Source of the DNA: Siphlonurus alternatus
Taxonomy: Eukaryota; Arthropoda; Insecta; Ephemeroptera; Siphlonuridae
Direction: 5' to 3'
Length of the DNA: 64,000 nucleotides
NCBI GenBank assembly: GCA_949825025.1
Contig: OX463781.1
Coordinates: 5,683,370-5,747,369, forward strand
A program made the translations under genes and the position numbers. The notes under the pieces are model-generated. The model had not been told where the DNA came from. It was given only the letters and a program-made list of their open reading frames with translations, and did not search any database. Each line of letters starts with the position of its first letter. The first letter of the stretch is position 1. Below are positions 21,724 to 32,559 of the stretch, in pieces.

Positions 21724-22209
21724 ATTTTTATAACTTACTACATTTAATTTCAGGTTATTTTCAAGCATATAAAACAAATAATTTTATTGTTTGCTTTGCA
21801 TTACAGCTAGAGTATGATAGAGTTAAAAAGAATGCTCAATATTTTGAATCCAAAATAATTTTTTTATTAATTTAGTATTACATTTATAATATGATCTATG
21901 AGTCAAAACGCACAAATATAGTAACACTGATGGGATATAAGATATAAGGCTTATATTAATATTATATATAGGAAAAACTAGAAAAAATAATTAAGTTTGT
22001 TATTTTGTTTGGTGCAGGATATTATTTGATTATAATTCACCATTAAAGCCAGGAAAATATCATGCAATGGATAATTCAATATTATATAATAATGTTAACA
22101 TTATAACAAAATTAGTGTATATAGTATGATTATTTCTAGTTTTCTAGGAAAATTTATATTTAATTTCATGAAATTAAATGAAAATAATAAAATCATAGGG
22201 AATATCTAG
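21724..22209. other. AT-rich DNA, no gene seen
   Basis: No ORF, RNA gene or repeat family recognised. Confidence 0.55.
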
Positions 22210-22329
22210 TGTACAGTCGTTGCCTCGGAAAAAAATACCTTTGTTAATAACCATGCCCCGTAAGAATAACACAGGGTATGGTGATTAACAAGGCTGCAAG
22301 TGGGAAATTTTCTAAGGTGATGAGTGTAA
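22210..22329. mobile_element. Family E palindromic MITE, copy 3
   Basis: Reads GTACAGTCGTTGCCTCGG at the left and GAAATTTTCTAAGGTGATGA at the right. The central segment (CCCCGTAAGAATAACACAGG) is inverted relative to the copy at 9990, as expected for a palindrome sampled in either orientation. Confidence 0.85.
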
Positions 22330-22850
22330 AATTGTTACTTTTGTAGTGAATTCGGGGAAAAAAAATATTTTAATCTTTCAATATCATATTGTACATTTTA
22401 TTAAATAACAATTTTATATTTTTATAAATAATGAATATTAATAATTTCGTCAAACATTATATAGAAAATTCTAAAATTTAGGCTAAGATGAAATAGTTCA
22501 TCTTATTTTTATAAGACAATTTTCCACTTGGGGTGGTACGGATATCACTTGGTACTTTCTCTCTCCCTCTATCTCCCCCCCTCTCCCTCCCTCCTCCCCG
22601 GCCACCTTACAAATTGAGGACAAAAAATATTACGGACATAAAGTGTTGGAATAGCACCGCGACGTCTAAAGCTTGGTACACGCACGTTAGAGAGGGGAAG
22701 ACATTTACATGGAAGCTAAGGGGTGGGGGGATGCAGCTGAGATCCATCGTGCCCCAGTGACAATTCTCAAGTCGTAAAGTTAGCTGCACATGGGCTTTTA
22801 CACTGCCTTGATTAAATATTGATGCTACCAATTATATTTTAAGATAGACC
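22330..22850. other. Intergenic DNA with a CT-rich and G-rich patch
   Basis: 22555-22760 is pyrimidine-rich then GC-richer and unique. Opposed ORFs cover it (22533-22760 plus, 22607-22831 minus), and neither resembles a known protein. I make no gene call. Confidence 0.45.
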
Positions 22851-23103
22851 GAGTTGAAAGAAATTTCATATTTTATTCGCTATTAAGCTCCTCTCGTCTA
22901 ATTCCCTCTGATTTTGAACAATTTTAGAGAAAAAAAGAGGAGATTACGTCTTTTTTCATATTTTTTATAATGAAATATTAGAAATGCTGTCTACATTTCA
23001 TCCTCACTTTGAGCGAGGAGGAAATAAGATGTGTTTTTGAGGTAAAAATATTAGGTTTAGTCGTGTTTATGGATGAGTTGAAGACGTAATTTTTTAACTA
23101 GGG
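22851..23103 (+). mobile_element. Family A MITE, uninterrupted copy
   Basis: GAGTTGAAAGAAATTTCATA at the left and GACGTAATTTTTTAACTAGG at the right, with TCATCCTCACTTTGAGCGAG between. A good reference copy. Confidence 0.9.
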
Positions 23104-24673
23104 AGCGTTTTACATACAACTTTTTTAATATTAATATTAAAAGCATGATTTTGCAATTTATATATTTTTTCTGAGTTTATAGCAATTTAGAATTATTTAT
23201 CATTGGTCGTTGGGACTGTATATTTGTTTTTTGTTGCAAAAACACTATCCTTCAATTAAAAAAAAAAAAAAATAATAGATTTTTTTATATATTGATTTTC
23301 TGTTTAAAAACTACATCGAAAAAAGTGTATCATGTAAATATAATATTATATATAGTATAATGTTTTGTATATAATAATGTGGTTATTATTAGTGGTCTAT
23401 TGACCTATTCTAAAATTCAATAACTAAATTTTATTATTATTAACAATGTAAAATATAATCTAACAAACATGACTATATTAATTGTCTAAATTAAGTATTG
23501 TTTTTTTTTTTTTTCTTTTGTATAATGAATTGTAATTTATTATAAGATAAATTACTGTTAGCGTGAAACCTTAGTTGCAAAAGCGGGGCGTGGAGCATGA
23601 CGTAAAGACCGGTGATTGAGGCCACAGTTGCCGAGAAACGAGAACCAGAGACGGTCGCACTCTGAGGGAGCAGCAATCAAGCGAGCGTTACTTGGTATTC
23701 TCATTTCACTTCTTTGTCACATATTATACTCCACAGACTTAATTGTTCTGCAGTCCATGACGTCATATATTACTGCGGACTGACAAACATCAATTTGGAC
23801 CTTGAGACATCTACTTTTTTTACATTCTATCTATATTATAGTTTCAAATTCCTTACATTTTTTTTTTCATTTAAATTTATTGTATAATTTACATTGTACA
23901 TGTAAATGAGCTTTATTTTTTGTATTATTATCATCTCCCTAATTTTTTTCTCCTTCTTTATTAAAATACAAAAAGGCAACATTTTACCAAACAGACATAA
24001 AGTATATGACGCTAGTAAAATGTAATATGACTTTTCAATAAGTATCTTTTTCCTACTTTTTTTTAAGAAAATAAATTAACCTTTCCAGTCACATAACTGG
24101 GTTTGAAAAATATATCCGAGCTTAACTTGAATTGATAATGATTTTTTTTTAAATTTTAATGCCAAAGAGATCAGAAAAATTAAAACTACAAATTAATAAA
24201 AAGAAAATGACAGTTAATAAACTGTCAATTATTATTAATTAATTATTATTAATTAATAATTGATTATTATTATTAATTATTAATTATTTGCTTCAGAAGA
24301 AGCAAATAATTAAAACTTGCTTGTAGTTGGAAGTATAAAAGTATTAACTATTCAATATATAAAAAGACTTAATTGCAATTTTTAAAATATTAAATCTTAA
24401 CGATGTTGTAAAAAAAGTAAAACATATTTTAAATAATAATTATGCCATTTCTATTTTTTGCTGCAAGCACATTAAACATTAATCTGTCGTCTTTTTTAAA
24501 CGTTTTCTTTCTTTTCTCTCTAAACTTTCCTTTCAACTCTCAGCTGTATTTGTACATGATATGAATTAATTTTTTTGTTTTTAATTTTTACACACTGAAA
24601 GAAAAGAAACGTAAGTGAAATATATAGTACATGATTTTATATTCTTTGTTACTGCCTTTCTTGTTCCAAAGTG
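23104..24673. other. AT-rich DNA with one unique GC-richer patch
   Basis: Mostly A/T with homopolymers and an ATTATTAATTA-type low-complexity stretch at 24230-24310. 23565-23700 is clearly richer in G/C and unique. A 61-codon minus-strand ORF (23491-23676) covers part of it without recognisable motifs. Confidence 0.5.
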
Positions 24674-25055
24674 GGTGGTGTGGCACAGTGCGCTTGACCG
24701 GGTCTCGTCAGATCACCGAAGTCAAGCAACGCCGAACGTGGTTAGTAGTTGGATGGGTGACTACTTTCAACAAAAACTACTTTTCTCACCTAGGGATAAA
24801 TCGTTGCGCTTTTCCACTACGTGGTTCTCTTGGCTTTGAACCGTTGCACTTCCGGTTCATTGACAAAAGCTGTAGCGACCATCCTGGCTAAGATTTCCTC
24901 GTTTCCCTCAGTCGCAGGCAAATGTCGGGATGGATTTCAAGGTTATGGCTGCTCTCGTTCCGGTAGAGCCCGCGAAACGCTCAAGTATTAGGTTTTTGGA
25001 AGGTTCAGGGTTTCACTTTAGTAAGTGGAGGTACTCAATTGTGGCTTGATTAAAA
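24674..25055 (+). mobile_element. 5S-derived SINE, copy S3 with full head
   Basis: 24674-24700 carries GTGTGGCACAGTGCGCTTGA, an A-box-like tRNA segment. 24701-24761 carries TCTCGTCAGATCACCGAAGT, then AAGCAACGCCGAACGTGGTT and AGTAGTTGGATGGGTGAC, matching roughly positions 33-90 of eukaryotic 5S rRNA, including the internal control region. The body has GCTGTAGCGACCATCCTGGC (central motif on the opposite strand) and CCCGCGAAACGCTCAAGT. The tail is AT-rich with an A-run. The two plus-strand ORFs over it are not genes. Confidence 0.92.
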
Positions 25056-25059
25056 AAAA

Positions 25060-25585
25060 ATTGTCAAAGAATTGCAATTTTTGTTTAATTTTTTTGGGAA
25101 AAAACTATACAATCCATATACAGCCACTGCAAATATTTAATTTCACCACACCTTCATAAACTATGATGCGAGAGTATGTCAAAAAGTAAAAATAAATCAA
25201 TATTTGTCTATCGTACGTGACAATAGTGTTTAATATTAGTCTAGCAAAACGTTTGGTATTATCTGAATATATAACGTCACATATGTCAACGTACTGTCCA
25301 TATTATAACATATCTCTAAATCCTTTTAATTATTATTGTATTCATATATGTAGCGCATTAACTGTCTGAATTTGAGCCATGACTTAATAAATAAAAAAAA
25401 TAGTGCAGTTTGTTTCTATGAAAATTTCACAATAATTTCTAATGCAGTCAAAAGTTTAAAAGTTCATTTGGTGACCCAGAAGTTAAAGGGATTCAGAAAT
25501 TAAAAATTAGAAAGTCACTATAATTCTTGTTTGAGTATATAATTAACATTAGCATCATTTTTCTCCACGCGCGATGCAGGCGTGC
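25060..25585. other. AT-rich DNA, no gene seen
   Basis: No ORF or repeat recognised. Confidence 0.5.
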
Positions 25586-25589
25586 GAAG

Positions 25590-25705
25590 TTGTAGTGCAA
25601 AATAAGAAATTTTGTCCTTGCTGACGTCACAACTCAATGCTAATCAAGGCTGGCTGTGAATTGTGACGTCAGCAAGGTCCTTCTTTGCACCGAAGGGGGT
25701 TTAAA
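25590..25705. repeat. Imperfect inverted repeat with CRE-like octamers
   Basis: GTGCAAAATAAGAAATTTTG with CCTTGCTGACGTCACAA on the left pairs with TTGTGACGTCAGCAAGG and TTCTTTGCAC on the right; the spacer is about 25 bp. Each arm carries TGACGTCA. Possibly a small fold-back element; I found no second copy. Confidence 0.7.
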
Positions 25706-25822
25706 AAGTGTGTAGGTCTTATATGTGACGTCATGCATGTAATACGTTTGGCATCAAGGTATGAGTGATAAATAAAGGCAGCATCGATTGACCCTCACTT
25801 CACAAATAAAATGCACATAGGC

Positions 25823-26078
25823 TTCATGTCAGCTGATTTTGCGGTGTTCCCACCGTCCCATCCAAACCTATGTAAAAAAACTCGAAATTGCTTTTTTGGC
25901 ATTAAAAAAAAATAATGGAAAATAAGTGCTTGATTCATTATCAGAAGACCTCTAAATGTGGGGGGGGTAGGAGATGTTTTCAAATTAATAGCTTTAACAG
26001 TTGCTGAGAAAAAATTCAAAATTTCTAACATGGTGGCTTATGGAGAAAATTTTCTCGCCGGGGAACACTTGAAGCCTC
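25823..26078 (+). mobile_element. Family L MITE, full copy
   Basis: Ends AGGCTTCATGTCAGCTGATT and GGGAACACTTGAAGCCT are inverted. Inside: CCCACCGTCCCATCCAAACC, CTTTTTTGGCATTAAAAAA, CATTATCAGAAGACC and TAACATGGTGGCTTATGGAG. About 255 bp. This is the reference copy for the interrupted ones at 560 and 45355. Confidence 0.88.
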
Positions 26079-26079
26079 T

Positions 26080-26734
26080 ATTGCTAATACGATATAAACA
26101 ACGAATTTACATAACTTAAAAGATTAAAATTAAAGTACTACAATATTATTAAATTTACACTAGAAGCTGCATTTTTTTGTATAAAATATAAGATGCAACA
26201 CACCCTTGTTTAATATGTAATTTACACTTTAGAGAAAATATACATTCTCTTTGTTGTTATATTTTATCAAGCTTAAAATTTCATATCCTAACTTAACCTA
26301 TAATCCATATACATGGTTAAATGTAATAAATAATTTATTATACATAATAATCAAGTATGTAAAATTATATAATATACATTAACACCATGTATATATAATT
26401 ATATTCAGTAACACAACACACTTGATAGTTAATAATTAGTTTGGTTAAAATGATGACAATTGAATATGTACTAATTTATATTGAGTATGTTACTGACCGT
26501 ATGATGAAGTTATTATTGTTGCCAGGTACTAGTTGTAACATGTTTGCTTGTCAAAACCATCATTGACAGTCAGACATCATCACCCTCCCCCCACCCTATT
26601 TTCAAAATGACAAGACTGATTGATACACAGATGCATTATTATTCACGGTAGTGAATGATATTATTTACACTGTATTTCAAACTGTTGTATGCAGACAATA
26701 TATGTTATGTTTATAATAATAAAGAATTATATAT
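26080..26734. other. AT-rich DNA, no gene seen
   Basis: No ORF or RNA gene. A short C-rich segment (about 26583-26600) is unremarkable. Confidence 0.5.
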
Positions 26735-27595
26735 TATAGACCAGGCCCACGTGATGTCACTACAACGCATATTGCATACTTTACAGGAGCCTGCCGCGCC
26801 ATTATAGCAATACTGCATGTATATTATATTTTTATATAATGGGTTTATTTTAATTACATAGTTTTTTCTAATTTTATTATTTTAAAAATAATCAAGGTTG
26901 ATTTGAATGTATAATAGATATTCTTATCTGACTCGACTATATGTGTATCTATTGTACTGTTTTGTGATACAATACAACAATTAAGTGCAATGAAAAGTGA
27001 TGATGTTTAACAAAATGTATAATTTTTACCATAACAATAATAACAATATTATAAACAATATCAAGATAAAGCATCAAGATAAAGTGAAATGATACTAACA
27101 CTATTGACTGAAAGAAAAAATTTGTTATATTGTATCTAGCATGCCATGTGTATTCATAAGATATAAAATTAAATCATAATAATGTAACAATATTTTTGTA
27201 TGGTAAGGTGGAGAAAAGACATTATTGTCTTAATCTCGCCATTAATAAAAGACGTTTTTAATCTAGTGTTATCTAAGAAAAAAAAAAAAAAACTTTTAAA
27301 CTGAACTAAAATATAATGTTGTGTTGCATCAGTAGCGTGTAAGGGAGAAAATGTAGAAAAAAATTAATTATAAATTATAGACGGCAATTATTACATTCAT
27401 ATCTTTTCAATATCATCTGCTAATTTATAAAGAATACACAAACTACATTTTCGTGTCCTTAAATAATTATAACTGGTAACAAAGTAATTTTTTTATGGTT
27501 TTAAGCGTGTGTTATGACAATAGGAAAGTGAAGGGAGGTAAACAGCTGAGTGTTATCCTGTAAGTAGGCAACTCAACAATCTCGTGGTGCTGCCC
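26735..27595 (-). repeat. Repeat Q, reverse copy with central extra DNA
   Basis: 27315-27595 is the reverse of 815-1080 (shared GCATCAGTAGCGTGTAAGGG, GAAAATGTAGAAA and GAGGTAAACAGCTGAGTGTT). 26745-26815 is the reverse of 1090-1160 (CCACGTGATGTCACTACAAC; ACTTTACAGGAGCC). The two parts are separated by about 500 bp here but adjacent at 815-1160. Function and class unknown; no ORF. Confidence 0.75.
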
Positions 27596-27780
27596 TATTG
27601 CACTATTTTAATATTGTATAACTGATTTTTCTTTTAAACTTTTAAATAAATGATGAAATTGATGAATTATGCAATCGAAAGAAAGTACTTTAGTGATGGT
27701 TTAAATAAGTCACAAAATTATTTATTTTAATGAGATTTTTTTTAAATTCTATAATATATACCTCTGACTGGATATCATGT

Positions 27781-27956
27781 TAAGGAGATTGGTTTAGTGT
27801 TATTTCAACATTCAATGATTGCACTGCATATACGTACACAAGTACGAACATTTGAAAGAAAAATACTTGAGACCTCTTTTCTTTCAAATGTCGATACTTT
27901 TATAATACAGTGCAATAATTGAATGTCGAAATAGCACTATATAAACCAATCTCCTA
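27781..27956. mobile_element. Palindromic MITE (family N)
   Basis: About 175 bp. Left arm AGGAGATTGGTTTAGTGTTA, ATTCAATGATTGCACTG and TTTGAAAGAAAA; right arm the complement, ending ACCAATCTCCT. One copy in the window. The target duplication is ambiguous (TA on the left, ATA on the right). Confidence 0.82.
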
Positions 27957-28239
27957 TACACAAAATGTGTAACTATATGGTTATACGGGATGTTAAATTC
28001 ATTAACTTATTTCTATTTCATAAGTATAAAAAAACAGCCTAAAAACTAATTTATATAAAAAAATATTTAAATTGACTATTGCAGGAGAAATGAGACATTT
28101 ATATATAACATAGCCTAAAGATATTAGAGTTTTATACCAAGAAACTGAGAAACGCGAATTTGTAGGAAATGAATTACCAGAAAGAAGGAGTTTTCTTAGC
28201 CATGCATGCAGTAGCGACATCGTTGGTGATACCCTGAAG

Positions 28240-28241
<2 letters not shown>

Positions 28242-28321
<80 letters not shown>
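28242..28321. repeat. (GA)n microsatellite
   Basis: About 80 bp of GA. A second short purine run (28375-28392) follows. It is the cause of the Ser/Leu-rich minus-strand ORF at 28174-28401. Confidence 0.97.
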
Positions 28322-28324
<3 letters not shown>

Positions 28325-28950
28325 TTCAAATAATGTAGGTTTACGGTATCAACATTAATTTCACATACAGCATGGAGAGAGAGGGAGAGAGACCCATGCA
28401 ACTTATGCTATAGTCCACTATATAGCAGCACAACCTACCCACAAAAAGTCTGTCAAATTAGAACATAAGACCAGTACTACCTATTGTTTCTCATTGTGTA
28501 GTAGAAGTCAAAATTCTTATACCATAATCCACCTTATATTTGTTCTAGATATACACACCCTTATATAACATACTTTTGTTTGAGCCGAAAAGTTTGTAGC
28601 TCCCATGTGATTCTTAGTCCCCATCAATTTTACTTGTATTGGAAATGCTGGTTATAGATTGATAACTTACACCTCTTATAGATTTTTGTTTTATTTTTTT
28701 TTTACAATAAATAAAAAATATACCATGTGATATAGATAAAAGCGTGTCAAAATTAACTTTAAATTATTTTAAAGATGTCAATAAATGTCCCTATCAATGA
28801 ATTTATTTTTACGTAAAACATACCACTTAATAAATTCAATTAAAGGAGGGGGACGGCTACATTTTTTTACATTTTTATTAGTAGTTATTTGATGATTATA
28901 AATCAAACTTTGCACACAAAAATGTATATATTTAAAGAAGTTCTAGCAGT
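28325..28950. other. AT-rich DNA, no gene seen
   Basis: No ORF, RNA gene or repeat family recognised. Confidence 0.5.
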
Positions 28951-28952
28951 AA

Positions 28953-29160
28953 ACCACTACCAGTGAGTTTTTTTTTTTTTTTTCCCACACGCTTTATCAG
29001 AAAGGGCCGGGGGAAGGGGGGTAAAAAACGACCCGCTATTTAAGTAAAAATTATAAAAAGTTTAAGTTTTTGTTCTCACTAGTTTTTTTTGCAGAAATAC
29101 ATTGCTGTATGGCTAACTAAGAATTACAATTTTTTTCAGATTTTTGTACAGACAAAATAA
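28953..29160. mobile_element. Family F MITE, partial copy
   Basis: AAACCACTACCAGTGAG-like degraded left end, T-run, CCCACACGCTTTATCAG, a G-rich block and ACGACCCGCTATTTAAGT follow F order. The right end is lost after the ATTGCTGTATGGCTAACTAA segment. Confidence 0.7.
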
Positions 29161-29397
29161 TAATGGAAAATATTATATCAAATTTTGTAAGTTAATATTA
29201 AAAGTAATACGAAAAAAATATTAAATAAGAGAAATAAAATGTTTAATAATTCTGAAATTTTTATTGATATCATGAATAAAAAATTCACATGCAGTATGAA
29301 TGTTAAGATATATATCAATAAATACTGCATTTCCATTGATTTATAGAAAGATATTCAAACACACGCACAAAATTATTCTATAAAATATTTTAAATCT

Positions 29398-29690
29398 AAC
29401 ACTCACAAAGCTTTTTTTGTCCCACCAAGGGAGGTGGGGGGGAGAAGGGTCGAAATGACCCGCTAATTAAATCACATGTTAAAAAAAGTTAAAGTTTTTT
29501 CTCACTATTTTATTTTTAATTTTACTTTATAATTACTATTATTATTATTTTTTTTTGCGGAAATAAATTAGTGGGTGGTTAACTAAGGATTACAATTTTT
29601 AGTCAGATTTTGTGTAGAATTACTTCACATTTTTTTCCGCTTTAAACATGTTACGCATCGTCTCGAACTCCCTTTGGAACTGCTAGTGAG
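29398..29690. mobile_element. Family F MITE, copy 4
   Basis: CTTTTTTTGTCCCACCAAGG, a G-rich block, GAAATGACCCGCTAATTAAA, GTGGGTGGTTAACTAAGG and a degraded right terminus CTTTGGAACTGCTAGTG. Together with the partial copy at 28953 it forms a local pair of F elements. Confidence 0.8.
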
Positions 29691-29694
29691 AAAA

Positions 29695-30149
29695 TTAAAT
29701 GTTATAAATTTATTTTCAATTTATTCTAAATAATTTTTAACTACCACCTTTTTAAAAAAAATAAATTTAAGTAAGTTTGCGTCTAGAAAGTTATTGTTTT
29801 GAATATAAGTAGACACACATGAAAAAAAGTGTATGTGTTATACGTTTAGAAATATAATAGAGGTAGGTGGGAATAGAATGGATCCCTTGAGAGTAGAATA
29901 AGGCTTCAGGGAAAATAATGGGCTTTAATAAAAAAAAAAAGAAAAAAGTAGATATAGTTTGAAGATTTATGACATTATTGATCACCAGTTTATCGTAGTG
30001 GCCAGTTGTAAAATGCAAGCATGCAGTCTCGTAGGGACTTGACGGTACATGGACTGTTAATTAATAGTGACATGTTCTCATTTTTGTAACCACTTTTTAT
30101 ACAACCCTTGTCTGGAAGTAAAAAATATATATTTAAATGAACAAGGTAC
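29695..30149. other. AT-rich DNA, no gene called
   Basis: A 75-codon minus-strand ORF (29791-30018) shows no recognisable motif. Otherwise A/T-rich with homopolymers. Confidence 0.5.
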
Positions 30150-30660
30150 ACGAATTGAATTATTTTTCATATTTTATTCACTATTAAACTCTCTCTTCGT
30201 CTAATTTTCTTCTATTTTACACCATTTTAGAGGAAAAAATACGAGATTATGCCTTATTTGAAAAATTACGTCTTCAACTCATCTAAACACGTCTAAACCT
30301 AATATTTTTACCTCTAAAACACATCTTATTTCTTCTTCGCTCAAAGTGAGGATGAAATGAAACAGTGTTTCTAAATTTTATGCTCAAGAAGAGAAAAAAA
30401 TAGGAATCTAATCATCTATATTCCCCTCTTATTCCTCTAAAATGGTGGAAAATAAATTATTAGAGACGAGCTTAATAGCAAATCAAAGATGAATAGTATT
30501 TTAATTCGAGATTCTTCTTTCCTCTTTAAGCACAAAATGTTACAAATATTACCGCCATCATCCTCAGTTTGAGCGAGGAGGAAATAAGATGTGTTTTAGA
30601 CGTAAAAATATTAGTTTTAGACGTGTAAAGGATGAGTTGAAGATGTATTTTTTTAACTAA
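30150..30660. mobile_element. Family A MITE self-nested: A inside A
   Basis: Forward left half of A at about 30150-30255 (GAATTGAATTATTTTTCATA to ACGAGATTATG). Then a complete reversed A at about 30256-30512 (TTGAAAAATTACGTCTTCAA to AGTATTTTAATTCGAG). Then the forward right half at about 30513-30660 (TCTTCTTTCCTCTTTAAGCA to GAAGATGTATTTTTTTAACT). Simplest reading: a younger A landed in an older A. Joints are too diverged to read a TSD. Confidence 0.85.
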
Positions 30661-30664
30661 GGAT

Positions 30665-31012
30665 GTAAAGGAAATAAAAAAATACTTATATTCAAATGTT
30701 AAAATTTTTATGATTAATATAGTTTATAGTTCATAATGTCATGATCGCATAGAGATTAAATTTAAAGATAAAAATATATGTCATCATGAATTAAAATTTA
30801 ATCAATTTTTTATACATAAATTTTATTTCTATATCATCGTTATATTGATTTTGTTTATATGGTTATCAAAACAATAATATTATATGTTTTATCAATTTAT
30901 ATTGCATATTATTTGTAGTAAATAATTTAATTAAATCCATGTACCATAACTCTGACTTGATCAGAAAGAAATAATTTAATTTTTCTGGGTGCTCGTTTTT
31001 CTTTTGTTTTGC
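30665..31012. other. AT-rich DNA, no gene seen
   Basis: No ORF or RNA gene. Confidence 0.5.
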
Positions 31013-31098
31013 TTCAACTAAACCCTGTTGTAAGTTGCTGGTAAATGAATTTAACTTCCCGGCTATTCATAGACCCGACCTGGCATATTGCTCAAGAT
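31013..31098 (-). mobile_element. tRNA-SINE 3' fragment, copy T2
   Basis: CAACTAAACCCTGTTGTAAG, AACTTCCCGGCTATTCATAG and GCATATTGCTCAAG match the 3' portion of T1 (5660-5760). The body and tRNA-like head are missing; a family B element starts directly after it. Confidence 0.75.
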
Positions 31099-31100
31099 TA

Positions 31101-31318
31101 AGGCTGATTCACATGGCGATTTTTATCATGCGACATGAATAATGCGCACTTGCTGTAACATCCATTGGCGGTCATATTTTTTGGCGATTAAAAAAAAGAG
31201 CATAGCAATTAACACGATTTCGCTGCCGCAACCTGGTGAATTCGCTCGCAGCATAGGATTTCACAACTTGTGTGACAAAATCGCGTCGCATCGCCGTTGT
31301 CGCCATCTGAATCCGCCT
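31101..31318 (-). mobile_element. Family B MITE, full copy, reverse
   Basis: Ends GGCTGATTCACATGGCGA and TCGCCATCTGAATCCGCC are inverted. Inside: CATCCATTGGCGGTCATATT and CGCTGCCGCAACCTGG. It starts at the truncated edge of T2, so B may have cut that SINE copy. Confidence 0.9.
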
Positions 31319-31319
31319 T

Positions 31320-31736
31320 AATCTGAGTTTCTGTTATACACCCTACTGGGTAAGCACGTTCATAGGACTGTATCGTTTATCAGACATTCAATTACTAATG
31401 ACATATTTTACTTAAAGAATTATATTTTTTACTATTGTATTTTTTTCATTTTTTTATTTTTTTTGCAAATTTACCCCCGTCGTACAAAAAGGTAATGTTT
31501 GCACACTAATAGAGTGACTGTTTTCATGTTACCAAAATTGACTTTCTTGGCCTAACAAAGGAAATTATGATAACATTGATAACACAAATAATTGAAAGAA
31601 GCGTTGTCGCCTCATGCCCTCCGGGTGACAATTTCTTCTGATGTGCATGTTCTAAATAATGAAGAGGGGGGACTTTGTATTTATATATTCGAAGATATTT
31701 GAACATACTATCACAAAAATTACGTTTATATAAATG
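31320..31736. other. Intergenic DNA, no gene called
   Basis: A T-rich stretch (31430-31470) and an 87-codon minus-strand ORF (31524-31787) that ends inside a family E palindrome. No recognisable domain. Confidence 0.45.
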
Positions 31737-31860
31737 CACACTCATCGCTTCGGAAAATTTCCCACTTGCAGTCTTGTCAATCACCATGCCCTGTGTTATT
31801 CTTACGGGGTACAGTGATTAACAAAGCTGCAAAGGGAAATTTCTAAGGCATCAACTGTAC
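31737..31860. mobile_element. Family E palindromic MITE, copy 4
   Basis: CACTCATCGCTTCGGAAAAT at the left, GGAAATTTCTAAGGCATCAA at the right, with GTTATTCTTACGGGGTACAG in the centre. Confidence 0.88.
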
Positions 31861-31868
31861 ATCTGATT

Positions 31869-32174
31869 CTAAGTAACATCCTGTAAAAATTCATAATGTG
31901 GTCTCAAGATAAACCTGATATTAAGCGTCCAAATAACCATACAAAATAAATTAGGACTCTGAAATTTTGTTGTTTCATACGCTGACGAATTTGCACCCCA
32001 AACATCGGAATAAACAGAATACAATGTCTTCAATTTGTGGCGCATCATTCTCGCCTTATCGTTAGGCAAATTGCATAGCACCAAAGAGAATCGGGTTGCA
32101 TATACGGCAGGAGTCTCGCTTGAAATGTCTTTTCCTTGGAAAATTTCTCTAACCATAGATGGTAGTATTGTCAA
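31869..32174 (-). CDS. Unrecognised 101-codon ORF, possible exon
   Basis: The longest ORF in the window that is neither low-complexity nor inside a repeat I can identify. It reads MTILPSMVREIFQGKDIS and later NLPNDKARMMRHKLKTLYS, with ordinary amino-acid composition. I see no signal peptide, membrane segment or known motif. Base composition here (31960-32170) is less AT-rich than its surroundings. It lies back-to-back with the promoter-like block at 32265-32440. It could be an exon of a divergently transcribed gene, a relic of a transposon ORF, or chance. Confidence 0.18.
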   Translation of the reverse strand: MTILPSMVREIFQGKDISSETPAVYATRFSLVLCNLPNDKARMMRHKLKTLYSVYSDVWGANSSAYETTKFQSPNLFCMVIWTLNIRFILRPHYEFLQDVT

Positions 32175-32264
32175 AGTATATCTTGATAATACAACGTTCC
32201 TTCATACAGGTTAAGACACGCACGCTTTTAGTGAGTCAATTTCGTTCAATTTTTTAGGCCTAAT

Positions 32265-32440
32265 TGCACCGCGAAATTTCAAAAACAGCATTGCATGATG
32301 GACGCATTCAAAGTTTCGCGGTACAATGGGTCTTGAAATACTTGAACGTTATTGGCTAAGCCCTTTAACATTGGTCCAATCGGTGGCTTAACCTGGTATA
32401 AAGGAACGTTGGGATAATACATCGACGCTAGTGCCATCTG
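32265..32440 (+). promoter_or_regulatory. Possible promoter: inverted repeat, CCAAT boxes, TATA box
   Basis: The interval contains an inverted repeat (GCACCGCGAAATTTC and GAAAGTTTCGCGGTAC, spacer about 38 bp), an inverted CCAAT (TTATTGGCTAAG, about 32351), a direct CCAAT (TGGTCCAATCGG, about 32373) and GGTATAAAGG (about 32395). That order and spacing resembles a polymerase II promoter reading rightwards. About 105 bp downstream of the end of the interval, CCACGGTGAGTATT (GT at 32547) fits a splice donor. No coding exon follows that I can identify. Confidence 0.3.
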
Positions 32441-32546
32441 TTGATAAAGGAGTTTTTCAGAAATAAAGAGTGAACAATATAGAAAGATCGCTTCATATTG
32501 ATGCTAAAAATTAGTCTAAATCGAATGATGATATAATCTGGCCACG
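32441..32546 (+). other. Possible untranslated first exon
   Basis: The segment between the TATA-like box and the GTGAGT donor at 32547 is unique and less AT-rich than the DNA after it. No ORF of note; it contains AATAAA at about 32462, which weakens the case for a stable exon. Offered only as a hypothesis that depends on the promoter-like block. Confidence 0.15.
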
Positions 32547-32559
32547 GTGAGTATTTTTC

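Noticed and set aside
24701..24761. A functional 5S rRNA gene
   Set aside because: Only about 60 of 120 bases are present and joined to other sequence; six diverged copies share the same non-5S body, so it is a SINE.
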